Assembly: GCF_030864355.1 (NCBI RefSeq)
Contig: NC_083397.1
Location: forward strand, 2,170,001-2,234,000
Length of the DNA: 64,000 nt
Direction: 5' to 3'
Origin: Cutaneotrichosporon cavernicola
Lineage: Eukaryota; Basidiomycota; Tremellomycetes; Trichosporonales; Trichosporonaceae
Below the pieces are notes generated by a model that ran no database searches, was not told the origin of the DNA, and was given only the letters and a program-made list of their open reading frames with translations. Position numbers and translations under genes: made by a program. Positions 46,541 through 57,533 of the stretch are shown piece after piece. Positions within the stretch are counted from its first letter, which is position 1. Each line of letters begins with the position of its first letter.

Positions 46541-46976
46541 GCACACGACACCGCACTTTTGCAGAGAAACACACTCACGCTTGTGCATAGAAGTTCTTCT
46601 CATCCTTTGTTGTTACCATAAATACTCTCGATGCATCCTGTTGGGACATTGGCCTGTTGGGACGTGGTTTAGAGTTCCGGGCGGTTGCTCGTTTTCAGGA
46701 GGTGACGGAGTAATGGCCGGCTGTCGGTCGAATCAGCTGCTTGAGGAGCGGTTCGTGCGTGAACCGACACCTCGTGCGCTCACCTCCTCCGTATCAACAG
46801 CCACGCCAGTTCCCACAGTTTACAAGTGTTAGATCCCGGGTCAATGTCGTTGCTGACAGCGAAATGAGTAGGAGTTAGTCTTTCAGCTTGGTTGGCAGGT
46901 GAAGCCTGCCTGTCCTAGCCAAAGGTTGACCGACCCGCCTCGCGTACTCCTGTACATGTGCATGTCGTCACTTAAT
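46541..46976. other. Convergent spacer between ADE4 and the complex I gene
   Basis: 436 bp. It contains a small hairpin near 46749-46766 (CGGTTC ... GAACCG). No gene was recognised. Confidence 0.45.
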
Positions 46977-47922
46977 CTATTGGAACTCGGGGAGGCAGTG
47001 GTCGCCGGGGCCATAAGGCTTGGAGGTCAATGTGGTGAGGCCGGCAGAGTTCTCAGCGCCGAGACGGGAAGATTGAGGTCCGATCTTGGGCTTCTCGCCG
47101 CGCGCAAGCTGCTCGAGGATCTTGATGGTGCTCTCGGGCGTGAGGTCCTCGAAGTAGTCGTCGTTGATCTGCATCACTGAACGTCAGAAGGCTACTTGGC
47201 AACTGTTGCGCGCTGTCACCGTCCACTCACTGGGGGCGTTGGAGCAAGCGCCAAGGCACTCTACCTCGAGGAACGTAAACTCCATGTCCTTGGTCGACTG
47301 GCCAGACTTGAGGCCGAGGTGACCCTCAATCGCGGCGAGGATCTTGTCCGAACCGCAGCCGCCGAGGACGCACGGCGTCGTCGTGCACAGCTGCACAAAG
47401 TGCTTGCCAACAGGCTCGCGGTTGTACATGGTGTAGAAAGAGGCGACCTCGTACACGCGCATCGGGGGCATGTCGAGGGTACGAGCAACCTCGTTCATGG
47501 CCGAGATGCTGACCCAGCCGCCGTTCTGACGCTGCGCAATGTCAAGCACTGGCATCACCGCCGCCTTCTTGTACTGCGGCGGGTACTTTGCGACCACCTT
47601 CTCGATCTCCTTCTGGTTCGCGGGCGTGAACGAGAAGGGGATTCCCGCGTTGTTGTGCGCCGAGTCGCGGTGCTGCATAGTTAGCATAACCCGTGTGTGC
47701 CGTGCAGCTGCGATTCAACTCGTTGAACGTCGCAGCTGCGCGTGAGGAAGGTAGGAAGCAAAGGCCGAATATCGGAAAGGAATGGGAGGGTGGGGGTGGG
47801 CGGGTGAAGCTTGAGGCGCGACGCACCATCATGAGGTTGTCTGACCGGCGGGCGGCCGAGGCGGTGAATGCCCTGCGGCCGGCGGCGCGCGAGGCCGTGG
47901 CGATGACCGAGCGGAGGGACAT
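46977..47922 (-). CDS. NADH:ubiquinone oxidoreductase 24-kDa subunit (NDUFV2 homolog)
   Basis: Complex I electron-input subunit carrying the [2Fe-2S] cluster N1a, in the mitochondrial matrix arm; about 260 residues. The first exon starts at the ATG 47920-47922 and encodes an Arg/Ala/Ser-rich presequence, [19 protein letters not shown]. After an intron of about 200 bp come [39 protein letters not shown], the cluster ligands CTTTPC and CLGACSNAP, and, after a further intron near 47176-47230, [17 protein letters not shown]. Cysteine spacing C-x4-C and C-x3-C matches the family. It shows that this yeast has a classical complex I. It is divergent from the FMP25-like gene. Confidence 0.94.
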
Positions 47923-48282
47923 TGTGGGGTGGTGAGCCAGAGTGGTGTTGACGACGGAGACGACGACAGGCGACAGAAGCTCAGACCCAGCGATGGAACG
48001 GCGAGCCTCGATATGCATGGCATTGCGGCCATCCCGGTTGGAGGAACAGGTAGACCATTATTTTCAATCCATTTTTCAGATATTTTGTCCCATCTGACCA
48101 CGTGGGGTTTATCCATCCGCCATACGTCATGAGCTAGCAACTAGTTACTATCAACTGCTGACCGTAAGGACGCCAACTTCCCGTTGGTCGTTGGCCGTTG
48201 GCCATCACCTTACCCTTCCTCTCATCATTACAACTCTTACGGCCACCAGTCCTCACAGCGTCCAACACCCACCCCGCCCACC
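47923..48282. promoter_or_regulatory. Divergent spacer between two respiratory genes
   Basis: 360 bp with CACGTG at 48099-48104, between the complex I 24-kDa gene and the FMP25-like gene. Confidence 0.6.
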
Positions 48283-50090
48283 ATGTCCGCGACATACAGG
48301 TCGCTAGGGCGTGCGGCACCCATTGTCGGTGGTCTTGCAGTCGCAGTCTATGCAGGCAAGCTCAACATTCGCAATGACGACGCCCTACCAATCCTCACAA
48401 AGGCGGTGGCGGCGGCCCGCCCAACCTCGCTCTTCGGCGCTGCTGCGCCTTTCACGCCCCTCTGCTGGGGTACAAACGAGTACTTGACGCTCTCACCCGA
48501 CCCGACCGTCAAGTCCCTCAAACGGCCTACCCCGATGGCGGCATTGGGTGCGACGCCAGTACATGACCTTGTGGTCCATGAGAAGTATGGCGCAGTCATC
48601 GACGCCAGGGGTGACGTCTGGATGTGGGGTAAGGGCTACGACCCTTCGGGCGACATTGGTCGCTCGTTGCGCGGAAAGGTAAGCCTGCGATAGACGGCAC
48701 TGATGGAAGAATCTGCGTACGCTCGCCGCTGGCCCTGGCAAGCTGTTTGGACTGAGCCAGGACGGGCGGCTGTACGTCATCAGTGCCGACCGCGCATTCC
48801 AAGAGAGCCTGGCCAAGAAGCGCAACTACTGGAAGAAGCTCACGACGCGTGATCCCATTGTCGACTTTGTCGAGTTGCAGGCGTCGGAGAAGTTCCACTG
48901 GGGCGAGAAGTGGGATAGCGTCGCCGTGGGGCGCAACCACCTCCTAGCGGTGACAAACAAGGGGCGCACGTTCTCGCTCCCGCTCTCGCCCAGCGCCAAC
49001 ACTCACCGCCAGCTTGGCACAAAGCAGACGTTCACCTCCGAACTCAAGGAGTCGCCGGAGAAGGCGCTTAAGGACGGGCCACCGCTTCCTCCCCAGAGTG
49101 ATCCGCGCTTCGCGACGACCCTCACCCAGATTCCTGCGCTTGCCGGCATCAAGATTGACCAAGTGGCCGCGAGTGATCGCTCGTCGTTCGTGCGCACGGA
49201 CGAGGGGCGCGTCCTTGGCTTTGGCGCCAACGACTTTGGTCAGATCGGCCTCGGGCCCAACTCCACCGTCGCGACCGTTCCCACTCCTGTCGAGATCGTC
49301 CTTGCCAAGGGCTACCCTGCTGGCACATCGTTGAAGTGCACCAACATTACGGCGGGCGCGTCGACGACCATGTTTACGGTTGAGCGTGAGGCTATGAGTG
49401 GACCGAAGCTTTACGACCTACTCTCGTGCGGCAACGGCCAGAGCGGCTCGCTCGGCACCGGCTCGACGAGCTCGGGATGCTACGCTCCTACTCGCATCAA
49501 AGCGTGAGCTTTACCTCAGTGCACTGCTAACGGGCAGCTTGAGCGGCATTGAGGAATGTGAGCTGACTTGGCTGTCGTGAGCTGATCTCAGACTCGGAGA
49601 AGTTGAAGGGCCCCATCGGCCTCAACATTAGCAAGGTGTCGATCTCGTGCTCCCCCAACACACACGTCTTCGCTGTCCTTGACACGGTCTCGGAAGCGGA
49701 CGCCAAGGGGCTCAAGGACGGTCTCTTCGGGCGCGACGTCCTGGTGTGGGGCGGCAACTGTGAGCTATCCCCCATCTACGCTGACAGCAGTCGACTACCA
49801 GCTCGGCAACGGCAAGAAGTCTGGCGTCGCTGTTCCCCAGCACATGCCATCGCTGATCCCGCACGCGATCGACGAGCTCATCGCCGAGAGCCCCGAGGCC
49901 GAGGTGCGATGTGCACAGAAACCGCTGATGCCAGTCATCGCCGATGCCGCTCACCCGCCTCCAGCTGCACACGGCCAAGGCAGACACGTACGACATGCTC
50001 GGCAAGCTCATCAAGCGCGGCGTCAAGACCGAGGAGACGGTGTTTGCGGGGTACAACTGCTCGGTTCTGTACAACAAGATTGTCAGCTAA
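48283..50090 (+). CDS. RCC1-repeat mitochondrial protein (FMP25-like)
   Basis: Predicted mitochondrial inner-membrane protein of about 540 residues with RCC1-type propeller repeats, resembling yeast Fmp25 (linked to complex III assembly). It starts MSATYRSLGRAAPIVGGLAV, a targeting segment and one membrane helix. RCC1 motifs are seen as DARGDVWMWGKGYD, FGLSQDGRLYVIS, SVAVGRNHLLAVTNKGRTF, DEGRVLGFGANDFGQIGLG and SCGNGQSGSLGTG. About six introns occur, including those at 48679-48709, 49507-49537 and 49558-49592; the exon between the last two is only 20 nt (49538-49557). The C-terminus reads NCSVLYNKIVS. The equivalence with Fmp25 is inferred from repeat layout and N-terminus. Confidence 0.8.
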
Positions 50091-51939
50091 GTGTCTTGAA
50101 TTATGCAGGGTATAGTAAGCAGCGGCATGATGCGCGCAGTGGCTGTCTGGAGCCGTGAGAGGCTGGACTCTGCCTGTTCAGAGGAGAGGTATACAATTAC
50201 AAATCTGACAACTCGACTGACGGAGAACAGAGTGCACTCGTACGAACGGCACCACCACGCCGCTCACCCGGACTCGCGGGTTTCCGGGCCCGGGTGCACC
50301 GGCGAGGCGTGTGCTTCTGACCGTGGCCTGGTGTTCAAGTCCAACGCGTGTGCAGCACACAACTGTGTCACCATGTAACCTCCTTCCTTTCTCTCACCTC
50401 ATAAAAGCATTGCGAACCCGTTGCAGAATCGATCCTCATCCAGCAGACAATCTTAATCCTCACTCACATCTCCTCCGTGGGCCGTGAGAGATGTTTTAGT
50501 GCTGAAGCCCGCTCAATGGCGACTCCCTTTGTAGTGGCGTACCGAATACCACCGTACATCTCGACCACATATCGATAGCCGGTCTCGAGCAACCGACTAT
50601 CGGTGAATACTACCTATCCACGACACTCTTCTCCGTCTGTTCGCACACACCCGACTTCAACTGTAGACATAAAACCACCCCAGGACAGTCAGCTGGGAAC
50701 GGGCTGGGCCGCCTGTCGCGGAAGACCGGAGACTGCTTGGCTCTGCCCTGCAGATCAGCGTCGCTTGGTGGTCAACTAAAGCCCGAGCACAAGGGGTCCA
50801 AGGACGACGAGTTGCGCAGGTGATCACGCGCATTTCTTCGTACTGCGCTTGGGGGGTGCGCAGGCGGTGGGAGCGGGCACAGGAGCGGGCATTGCTAGAG
50901 GTCCCACAGTGTTCAGTCAACGATAAATCATCTTGAAGCAATGCACAGGGCAAGCTGGGAACGGAGCCGTGATGCCATGCAGGACAAGTGCCGACTGGGA
51001 AGACCATGGCGGATCTCCCCGGCTCAGTATTGTTGAATCCACGAATCTCAACAATAATGCGGGGCAGATTCTTGACTTTGGCATGACGCGACCTGGACCG
51101 AGGATCTGCCCGAGCCCGGACATGTCTCCTGTCTGGCAGTTGACTCGTCTGACTGTGCTGACTATGGACTTGGGACTGAGGCCCAGACCAGCTGGCCAAC
51201 AGCTTGCCACATAGTGAGGTGTTGAAGCGTCGCGGGACCAATAATGTCCGATAAGATGCTGATTCCGCCACACGCGTCATCGGATACCGACCAACTCCTG
51301 ACCCGACTGACAAGTCTTGGCGATCAAACACAACTTGCAGCAAACCACTGTTCTCGGGGTTCGGATTTGACGCGACTGCACAGGCTCCGGGGGTGTCAAA
51401 GCCCAAGTGAGAGCTGACTAACGACCACGATCATCAAAACGCTTGGGGTTGACAGCACCCAACAGCGGTCGGTGTGGGGTGAGAGAAGGTCATTAAAGTT
51501 CTTGTTGTCAGATACCGGTCAGGGCTTGTGAAGATTATGCGCCAAGGCCGATTCCCTGGATGGGTCGTGTACAAAATTGCCATTTTGGGTAACGAGTTCT
51601 CCACGGTTGAGTCATGTCTCTCAAATGTGATTCAAATGTGATTACAACTGTTCCCTATGCCATGATCGACAAAGTTCATTAAGGTCTTTGAATCAGCTGT
51701 CCCGAGATGCCGGCTGGCTTCAATGCCCATCCCATCCTGCTGAATATGACTTCTCAATGTCATCGGCAACTGCCGTTATCCACACCGCACCTTATTCTAT
51801 TGGGCCACAGAGCAAAACGAGACAAATGTCAACGGCATAAATACCTGGCCTGCATCACACGTCTTGTCTTCTTCATCACAGCAGCTCCCCCGCCCCCGCC
51901 CCATCTGACTTGGAAACCACAACACACACAACCTAAACC
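50091..51939. other. Long spacer upstream of the isochorismatase gene
   Basis: 1.85 kb with only non-convincing open frames; the longest, minus strand 50657-51406, lacks family resemblance and fungal codon character. No tRNA was recognised. Confidence 0.45.
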
Positions 51940-52635
51940 ATGTCGAATTCGTCCGCTCGCTCTCACAACCCGGCTCCTCGCGTCAAGTCGCTCGGAGAGG
52001 GTCCTACCTACCGCCGCCTGGACATTGACGACGTTGCCGTCCTCCTCGTCGACCACCAGACCGGTCTCAACTCGCTCGTCCGTGACATTGACCCCGACAA
52101 GTTCAAGAACAACGTCCTCGCCCTCTCGGACCTATCCAACTACTTCAAGCTCCCCGTCATCCTGACCACTTCGTTCGAGGACGGCCCCAACGGTCCCCTC
52201 GTTCCCGAGCTCAAGGAGAACCACCCGAATGCGCCGTACATTGCCCGCCCCGGCCAGATCAACGCCTGGGACAACGAGGACTTTGTCGCTGCCGTCCGCG
52301 CGACCGGCAAGAAGCAGCTCCTCATCGCTGGTGTCGTTACAGAGGTGTGCGTCGCTTTCCCAGCCCTCTCGGCGCTCGCCGAGGGTTACGAGGTCTTCGT
52401 CGTCGCCGACGCCTCGGGCACCTTCAACCAGATGACCCGTGACGCTGCTTGGGCGCGCATGCAGAACGCCGGCGCCCAGATCATGACCTGGTTCGGCGTG
52501 GCTTGCGAGCTCCACCACCACTGGGGTAATGACGTCGAGGGCCTCGGCAGCCTTCTCTCCAACCACATCCCCGACTACCGCAACCTCATCAACAGCCACG
52601 CGACTCTTACCGCTCAGGTCAAGGCCCAGAAGTAG
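51940..52635 (+). CDS. YcaC-like isochorismatase-family hydrolase
   Basis: Cysteine hydrolase of the isochorismatase superfamily, 231 residues, substrate unknown. It starts MSNSSARSHNPAPRVK. Features are VAVLLVDHQTGLNSLVRDI (catalytic Asp), DKFKNNVLALSDLSNYF, LTTSFEDGPNGPLVPELKE (with the candidate catalytic Lys), RPGQINAWDNEDFV, and AGVVTEVCVAFPALSALAEG with the nucleophilic Cys after the conserved cis-peptide-type VVTE. It is one of the few intron-free genes in the window and closely follows the bacterial YcaC sequence pattern, so an old bacterial origin is possible. Related YcaC proteins also occur widely in fungi. The leader is pyrimidine-rich. Confidence 0.88.
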   Translation: MSNSSARSHNPAPRVKSLGEGPTYRRLDIDDVAVLLVDHQTGLNSLVRDIDPDKFKNNVLALSDLSNYFKLPVILTTSFEDGPNGPLVPELKENHPNAPYIARPGQINAWDNEDFVAAVRATGKKQLLIAGVVTEVCVAFPALSALAEGYEVFVVADASGTFNQMTRDAAWARMQNAGAQIMTWFGVACELHHHWGNDVEGLGSLLSNHIPDYRNLINSHATLTAQVKAQK

Positions 52636-53490
52636 GAGGCTCCATAGTCATAGTTGGTGTAGCCTTGATATTGGGTTGGCTCTCCAGCCAACCGTCAGCA
52701 GTATGCGATTGCAAGTGAGGTACAGGAGCGCGGTCGGTGCATACTGACCGTGGGGGACGGGTAATTACTGATGCATGATTCATGGTCCTTTATTGTCGAA
52801 TTTATCGGATGTGTCACAGTGATACAGTGAGCGGTTTGTGGGAATGCTCCGTTCCGTTTCAAGAGGTGACTCACTGACGCCTCAACCCACCACAGGGCTC
52901 CAGGCCTCCAGATAAAGCAGATGAGCCTTTTATCTTAATTACGATCTACCCTGAACATGCACCATCTTCGAGGCTATCCAACGCATCCAAGTGTTACCGT
53001 CAAGGTGAGACCATGTCGCTTAGCTCCGCGGACCTTGTAGGGATTGCACCATTTACCGTTCGTACGGCGTGCGTCCTGGCCGTGGATGTGGGGCGACCAT
53101 GCACACGGCGGATGGCGAGTGGAGCAACGATGCATGGATCCACGCGGCTCAATAGAGTTACGGCAAGGACGAGGACTATCAGGCAGTCAGCGTCCGCGCT
53201 CAAGCTGAAGACGCGACAAAGCAGACGGACCCTTCCGATTCTGACAGTGTCGAGGAGCCCGCGCACGCAGAGCCCGATGAGGCGACTGTTACCTCGGATG
53301 ACGGTGAAACGCCAACGCCTCCTGTCAACATCGAATTGATGCCCCAACCAAAGTGCCGATCGAAAGCCAAATCAGCACCAGTCGCTGAAACCGCTCGTGT
53401 TCAGAATATCGTAAGATACGTCAATGAAGCTCATGGTGTCGGTTGTTGAAGAGAAGAGTGGCGTAAAATGTTAGCTATACATGCAGGGCG
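52636..53490. other. Convergent spacer with a coding-like remnant
   Basis: 855 bp between the isochorismatase and the XPG-family gene. Most is unremarkable; the part around 53042-53449 reads like protein in one frame and is listed separately. Confidence 0.4.
53042..53449 (+). pseudogene. Possible degenerate or unannotated coding segment
   Basis: One plus-strand frame reads DCTIYRSYGVRPGRG, MHTADGEWSNDAWIHAA, a TAG at 53153-53155, then YGKDEDYQAVSVRAQAED, an acidic stretch, and IVRYVNEAHGVGC before a TGA at 53447-53449. The acidic, charge-patterned composition looks coding. A GTGCGT donor near 53065 and the TAG as a 3' splice AG could remove the stop in frame. No start, family or domain was recognised. 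It may be a remnant, an orphan gene, or chance. Confidence 0.25.
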
Positions 53491-55376
53491 TCACCGCACG
53501 TCGTCCCAGGCAGGTACGGCTGGTGGCTTGGTCATCTCTGTGCTCTCCCACACTTCGGCCCCAAAGTCGCCAGCGTCCGCCATCACCCCTTCACGCATAC
53601 CCGCACGCCGGTCCAGCCCCCGATTCCACACCTCAAGCTCTCGCTGCTGATCCGCAGATCCCCACAACCATCTGGATGGTATGCTGGCGCCCATCACACT
53701 CATCCACGCGGCGACCTCCTCTTCAGGCTGACCCTGTACGTCAGGTACGCTCTCGATGGGTGGCAGCTCGGTGAAGACGCGCCGCGCGTTGTCGACCTGC
53801 TCCATAAAGTCGGGCTCGACGCGCTCCGCTAGCTCCGGGTTGTGCTCGAGGATACGCTCGATGCTGCCCCACCTAGAGTCAGCCTTGTGCTTTGAGAAAG
53901 CTCACTTCTCAATAAGCTTGTACGCCGTCTTGGGCCCCACGAGGTAAATACGCGGGCTCGCGTCCGTGCCCAGGAGAATGCAAAAGTCGCGCCACGCTTC
54001 CCTTGTGAGTGGTACGTCCTTGGAAAGCTGCGCGCCATCAACCAAAGTGAGCGGATCCCTTGCCGACGTGAGATTCCTCAACAGCGGCCCCTGGTGTCAG
54101 TGCCTCCCAGCTCAGACTCACGCCATATGCAACAACGTCTGAATCCTCGGTCCCCGCAAAGTCGACTATGCCTGACAGTGCCATGGCGGCACACAACCCC
54201 TCGGCCTCGTATGGAACGTGTGCAAACACAATCGGCACGCCCATGCGTCGCAGCAACTCTCGACATGCGGCGTGGTGCGACTCCCTGGGAATGGCTAACG
54301 CGCGATCGTAAATGTCCGCGACACGAGGCATGCGATCTTCGACGTCACGCAATTCGCGGAGAGCGGTGGACACGTCGCCTCTGAAGGCAAGGTCGTACAC
54401 CTCGGCCTCGCGTTCTGTCAGGTCGCGCTGCTTTGGCGTCTCGGTGTACTCTGCAGCCGGGAGGCAACGGAGGCGTGCGTCGAGGACTGCGATTCCCTCT
54501 TCGTCCGACAGGAGATCGGCAGCTGCAACCACCGCCTTGCCGTGGGGTTCTGTGTCGCCAGCGAGGCGCCGGATCTCTTCCTCTTCCTCTTCGAACGCGT
54601 CGGCAGTTGGGTGCTCACTCGACGGTGGACGAAGCACCGGCTTCGAGTCGATAAGGTACTCCTCGTACAGGACCGCCAGTTCGGCTATGCGTGCAGCCAT
54701 ATGACCGACCGCGAGGGCCATCGCCACAACTGTCTCGGTGAACTCTACGTCGCTTGTGGGTTCGGGCGGCCGCACCTCTGTGGCAACTAACCCTGCGTCC
54801 CAGCATGCCGCTAGGAAAGCTTGTTCGCGCACACTCATCGCACCATAGGCCACCAACGCGTCACGCAATCTAGATATGCGTGCGCCCCGCTGCGTCTCGT
54901 GCATCTGACGGGCGAGGTTACGCGCTCGCGTTTCTAGCCGCCGCCGAGCCTGTATCAGCTCAACGGCGAGACAATCATACCTCTGGTGCCTTCCATGCCC
55001 GGTCTCCTCGCTCGTCCCACACCGCGATAGGGCGTACACCGTGCGCCTGCATCTCGCGGATCATACTTTCGTCAGCCAGATAAGAGATGACCGATCACGC
55101 ACGTGTACCACCCCAGGAGTCCGCGCGCACCGCGTGCCGTCACATCATGTTCTCCAAAGTGGAAGCGGTTGGTCATCAGCGTCCCATCGCTGGTGTCAGC
55201 TTTGCAGAAGCAGTGCTCAGATGCGATGCTCACATTGCCACTCGCTTCCCGCAGAGTTCGGCCGACGCCCAACGCTTAGGATACTGCGTCACTACCCGAG
55301 GACTGAGGTCAGCTGTGCAGATAAGAGAATCTCACTGGGTCTTCTTGACCCATTTCATGAGATCCTTGATGCCCAT
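53491..55376 (-). CDS. Divergent XPG/FEN1-family structure-specific nuclease
   Basis: Predicted flap/structure-specific endonuclease of about 550 residues; subfamily not recognised. The first exon starts at the ATG 55374-55376: MGIKDLMKWVKKTHPRV. The N-region shows GKRVAIDGTLMTNRF, MIREMQAHGVRPIAVWDERG and ARRRLETRARN. The I-region shows MGVPIVFAHVPYEAEGLCAA and GTEDSDVVAYG, and the helix-two-turn-helix region shows FCILLGTDASPRIYLVGPK and YKLIEKWGSIERILEH. The metal-binding acids expected from FEN1 (Asp in AID, Asp in VWD, Glu-x-Glu in YEAEG, two Asp in EDSD, Asp in GTD) are all present. Between N and I lies an acidic insert of about 190 residues, longer than in FEN1. The gene has at least six short introns. 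There is no obvious PCNA-binding motif at the C-terminus (PAVPAWDDVR). Confidence 0.82.
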
Positions 55377-55840
55377 GGCTGAGACATGAATTGTTTGTTG
55401 ATGATGTGCTCGCCGCTCGACGTCACGACATACAGTGTGTTTCACGCAACCTCCACTTTCAGAGTCACGTGCGTGGGACCCCACAACACGCGAAATCCGG
55501 AATCAAATATTCAAATGGTTCCAAATTGTTAGGATTATAAGGGTTTGAATCAGGCACGGTGGAGATAGAGGAGATTCAAGGCATGGGTTGATATGGTGTG
55601 ATCACTTTTTATTAACACAAAGTACAATGTTTGTTAGTTTTAGTGTATTTGGTCTTTACTTTGTGGCAAATCCGACGCGCTCCGCCCCGGATCAACCCAA
55701 AGAGGGCCGCACAGACACGGTCCTCCCAATACAACCTGTCATCCACCAAGATCATTGCTCTCCATCTCCTTGTTCCTCTCACCTTCCTCGTCAGCCTCGC
55801 GCTTCTGCGCACCCCCACTTTCTCCTCGACAACGTCGAGG
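55377..55840. promoter_or_regulatory. Divergent spacer between nuclease and transporter genes
   Basis: 464 bp with CACGTG at 55466-55471 and an AT-rich core (55500-55660). An upstream ATG at 55631 opens a hydrophobic frame that reaches the chosen start; a longer N-terminus is possible. Confidence 0.5.
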
Positions 55841-57340
55841 ATGCCACCAATGGAGACCGACGAGCTGCTCTCCAAAATGCCCGCCGAGCTCCAGCCACGA
55901 AGCGCGCTCTTTCCCTCGACGCGTCGCTACCTCGTCGGCATTGGCCTCCTCCTCTGCGTCGTCCTTGTGCGTCCCCTTATCATCTCCGCTGACGTTAGCT
56001 CTGGACCGCGTCCAACTTTATCACAAACGACCTCGAGACCGGCGACGATGCGTGGAACAAGCCGTTCCTGTGCGTTTTCGATTTAACCCCTCCAGAACGT
56101 CTCTGACCCACAGCATCACCTATCTCAACACGTCGTCGTTTGCGTTCTACCTCATCCCAGTGGGATGGCGGTACTGGCGGAAAGGCGGGAAGAGCAAGGA
56201 TCGGTACGCCCAGGGTCGCGTGACAAGCTGACGACCAGCGGTTACACCCCTCTCCCGCAGGAGGAGAACGGTAACCTCAGCCCGCGCAGCACGCTCAGCT
56301 ACGGGACGCCCGCATCTACCGTGCAGAACCTCGAGGACGGTACGACTGTCGCCGATCCACCTCTCGAGAAGCTGAGCGTGCGCGAGACGGCGGAGATTGC
56401 CGCTTGGTGGAGCGCTGTGTGGTTCCTGGCCAACTGGAGCCTAAACTCTGCGCTCGCCATGGCCAGCGTCGCGAGCGTCACCATCCTCAGCAGCACAACG
56501 AGTGAGTTTGAGCTCGCGGGCCATTGGGATAAGCTGACCCCAGGCTTCTTCACCCTGACGCTTGGGCGGATGTTCGGCGTTGAGGACGTCACCCGCGCCA
56601 AGGTCTTCTCTGCTCTTGCCAGGTGAGTGGCGCGAACTAGGATTGAGCTTGAACTTACACCAGCTTCATCGGCGTCATCCTCGTCACCCGCTCGGACTCA
56701 ACTTCCGAGTCGGCATCGATCGACGCGACTGGCACCAACCTGCCCACACATCCCATCTGGGGCGACCTTCTCTCCTTGCTGTCCGCTGCGTGGTACTCGA
56801 TCTACGTCATCCTGCTCAAGGTCCGCATAGGCGACGAGTCGCGCGTGGACACGCAGTTGCTCCTTGGGTGAGTGTTGAGTTACCGCGGAGAGAATAGAAG
56901 CTGACAGCAGCTTCGCCGGCCTGTACAACATCATCTTCCTCATTCCGGCGTTCCCATTACTGCACTACTCTGGCTTGGAGACGTTCGAATTCCCGCCAAC
57001 AAGTGCTGCTTGGACCATCATCGGCATCAACATGCTGATCACGCTTTCGAGCGACTACCTCTACGTACTCGCGATGCTCAAGACGACGCCCTTACGTGAG
57101 TCGGCTATTCTTTTGCCTCTTGCACAGCCGCTAACAGCAGTCGTCACCATTGGCCTTTCCTTAACGATCCCCTTCGCGCTGATCGGCTCGCTGGTTGTGC
57201 CCTCCGCCCATGCGGATAGCATCACCTCGCTCACACTCCTCGGCGCCGGCCTTGTCGTCGGATCATTCCTTGTTCTGGGATGGCAGGGATGGGAGAGCAG
57301 CAACGCGTTGGGGTTAGAGGAGAGCGAGCGCGAGGATTAA
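55841..57340 (+). CDS. SLC35F/EamA-type membrane transporter (Thi74/YML018C-like)
   Basis: Multi-pass drug/metabolite-superfamily transporter of about 410-430 residues, likely in the vacuolar or Golgi membrane. The chosen start is the ATG at 55841 (MPPMETDELL). Hydrophobic segments include RRYLVGIGLLLCVVL, LWTASNFITNDL, ITYLNTSSFAFYLIPVGWRY, NWSLNSALAMASVASVTIL, FIGVILVTRSD, WGDLLSLLSAAWYSIYVIL, LGFAGLYNIIFLIPAFPLLH, LITLSSDYLYVLAML and LTLLGAGLVVGSFLVLGW. Introns are near 55970-55999, 56068-56113, 56204-56236, 56502-56543, 56622-56664, 56870-56908 and 57094-57140. WTASNF and ALAMASVASVTILSSTT match SLC35F3/4/5-type proteins. Substrate unknown. Confidence 0.85.
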
Positions 57341-57533
57341 TTCAACTCAACTTGGACCTTGTAGATCATTAGAACATGTAGTAATAGCAATCGTGCGTGT
57401 GGCGTGTCTGACGTGTGGCATAACAAGATCACTGTGTTAGGTACGTGTACTTCTCCGAGGAATGGTGACGTAGGTGTAGTGATTACAAGTGTTTCGGCAT
57501 CGTTCTCATCAAGATACATCCGACGGACCATGG

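Noticed and set aside
46741..46780. Hairpin as a rho-independent terminator after ADE4
   Set aside because: Bacterial-type terminators are not expected for nuclear genes; the stem is short and no T-run follows.
50657..51406. A 249-codon open frame on the minus strand
   Set aside because: No domain, no fungal-style composition, no supporting splice pattern and no plausible neighbours; GC-rich sequence gives such frames by chance.
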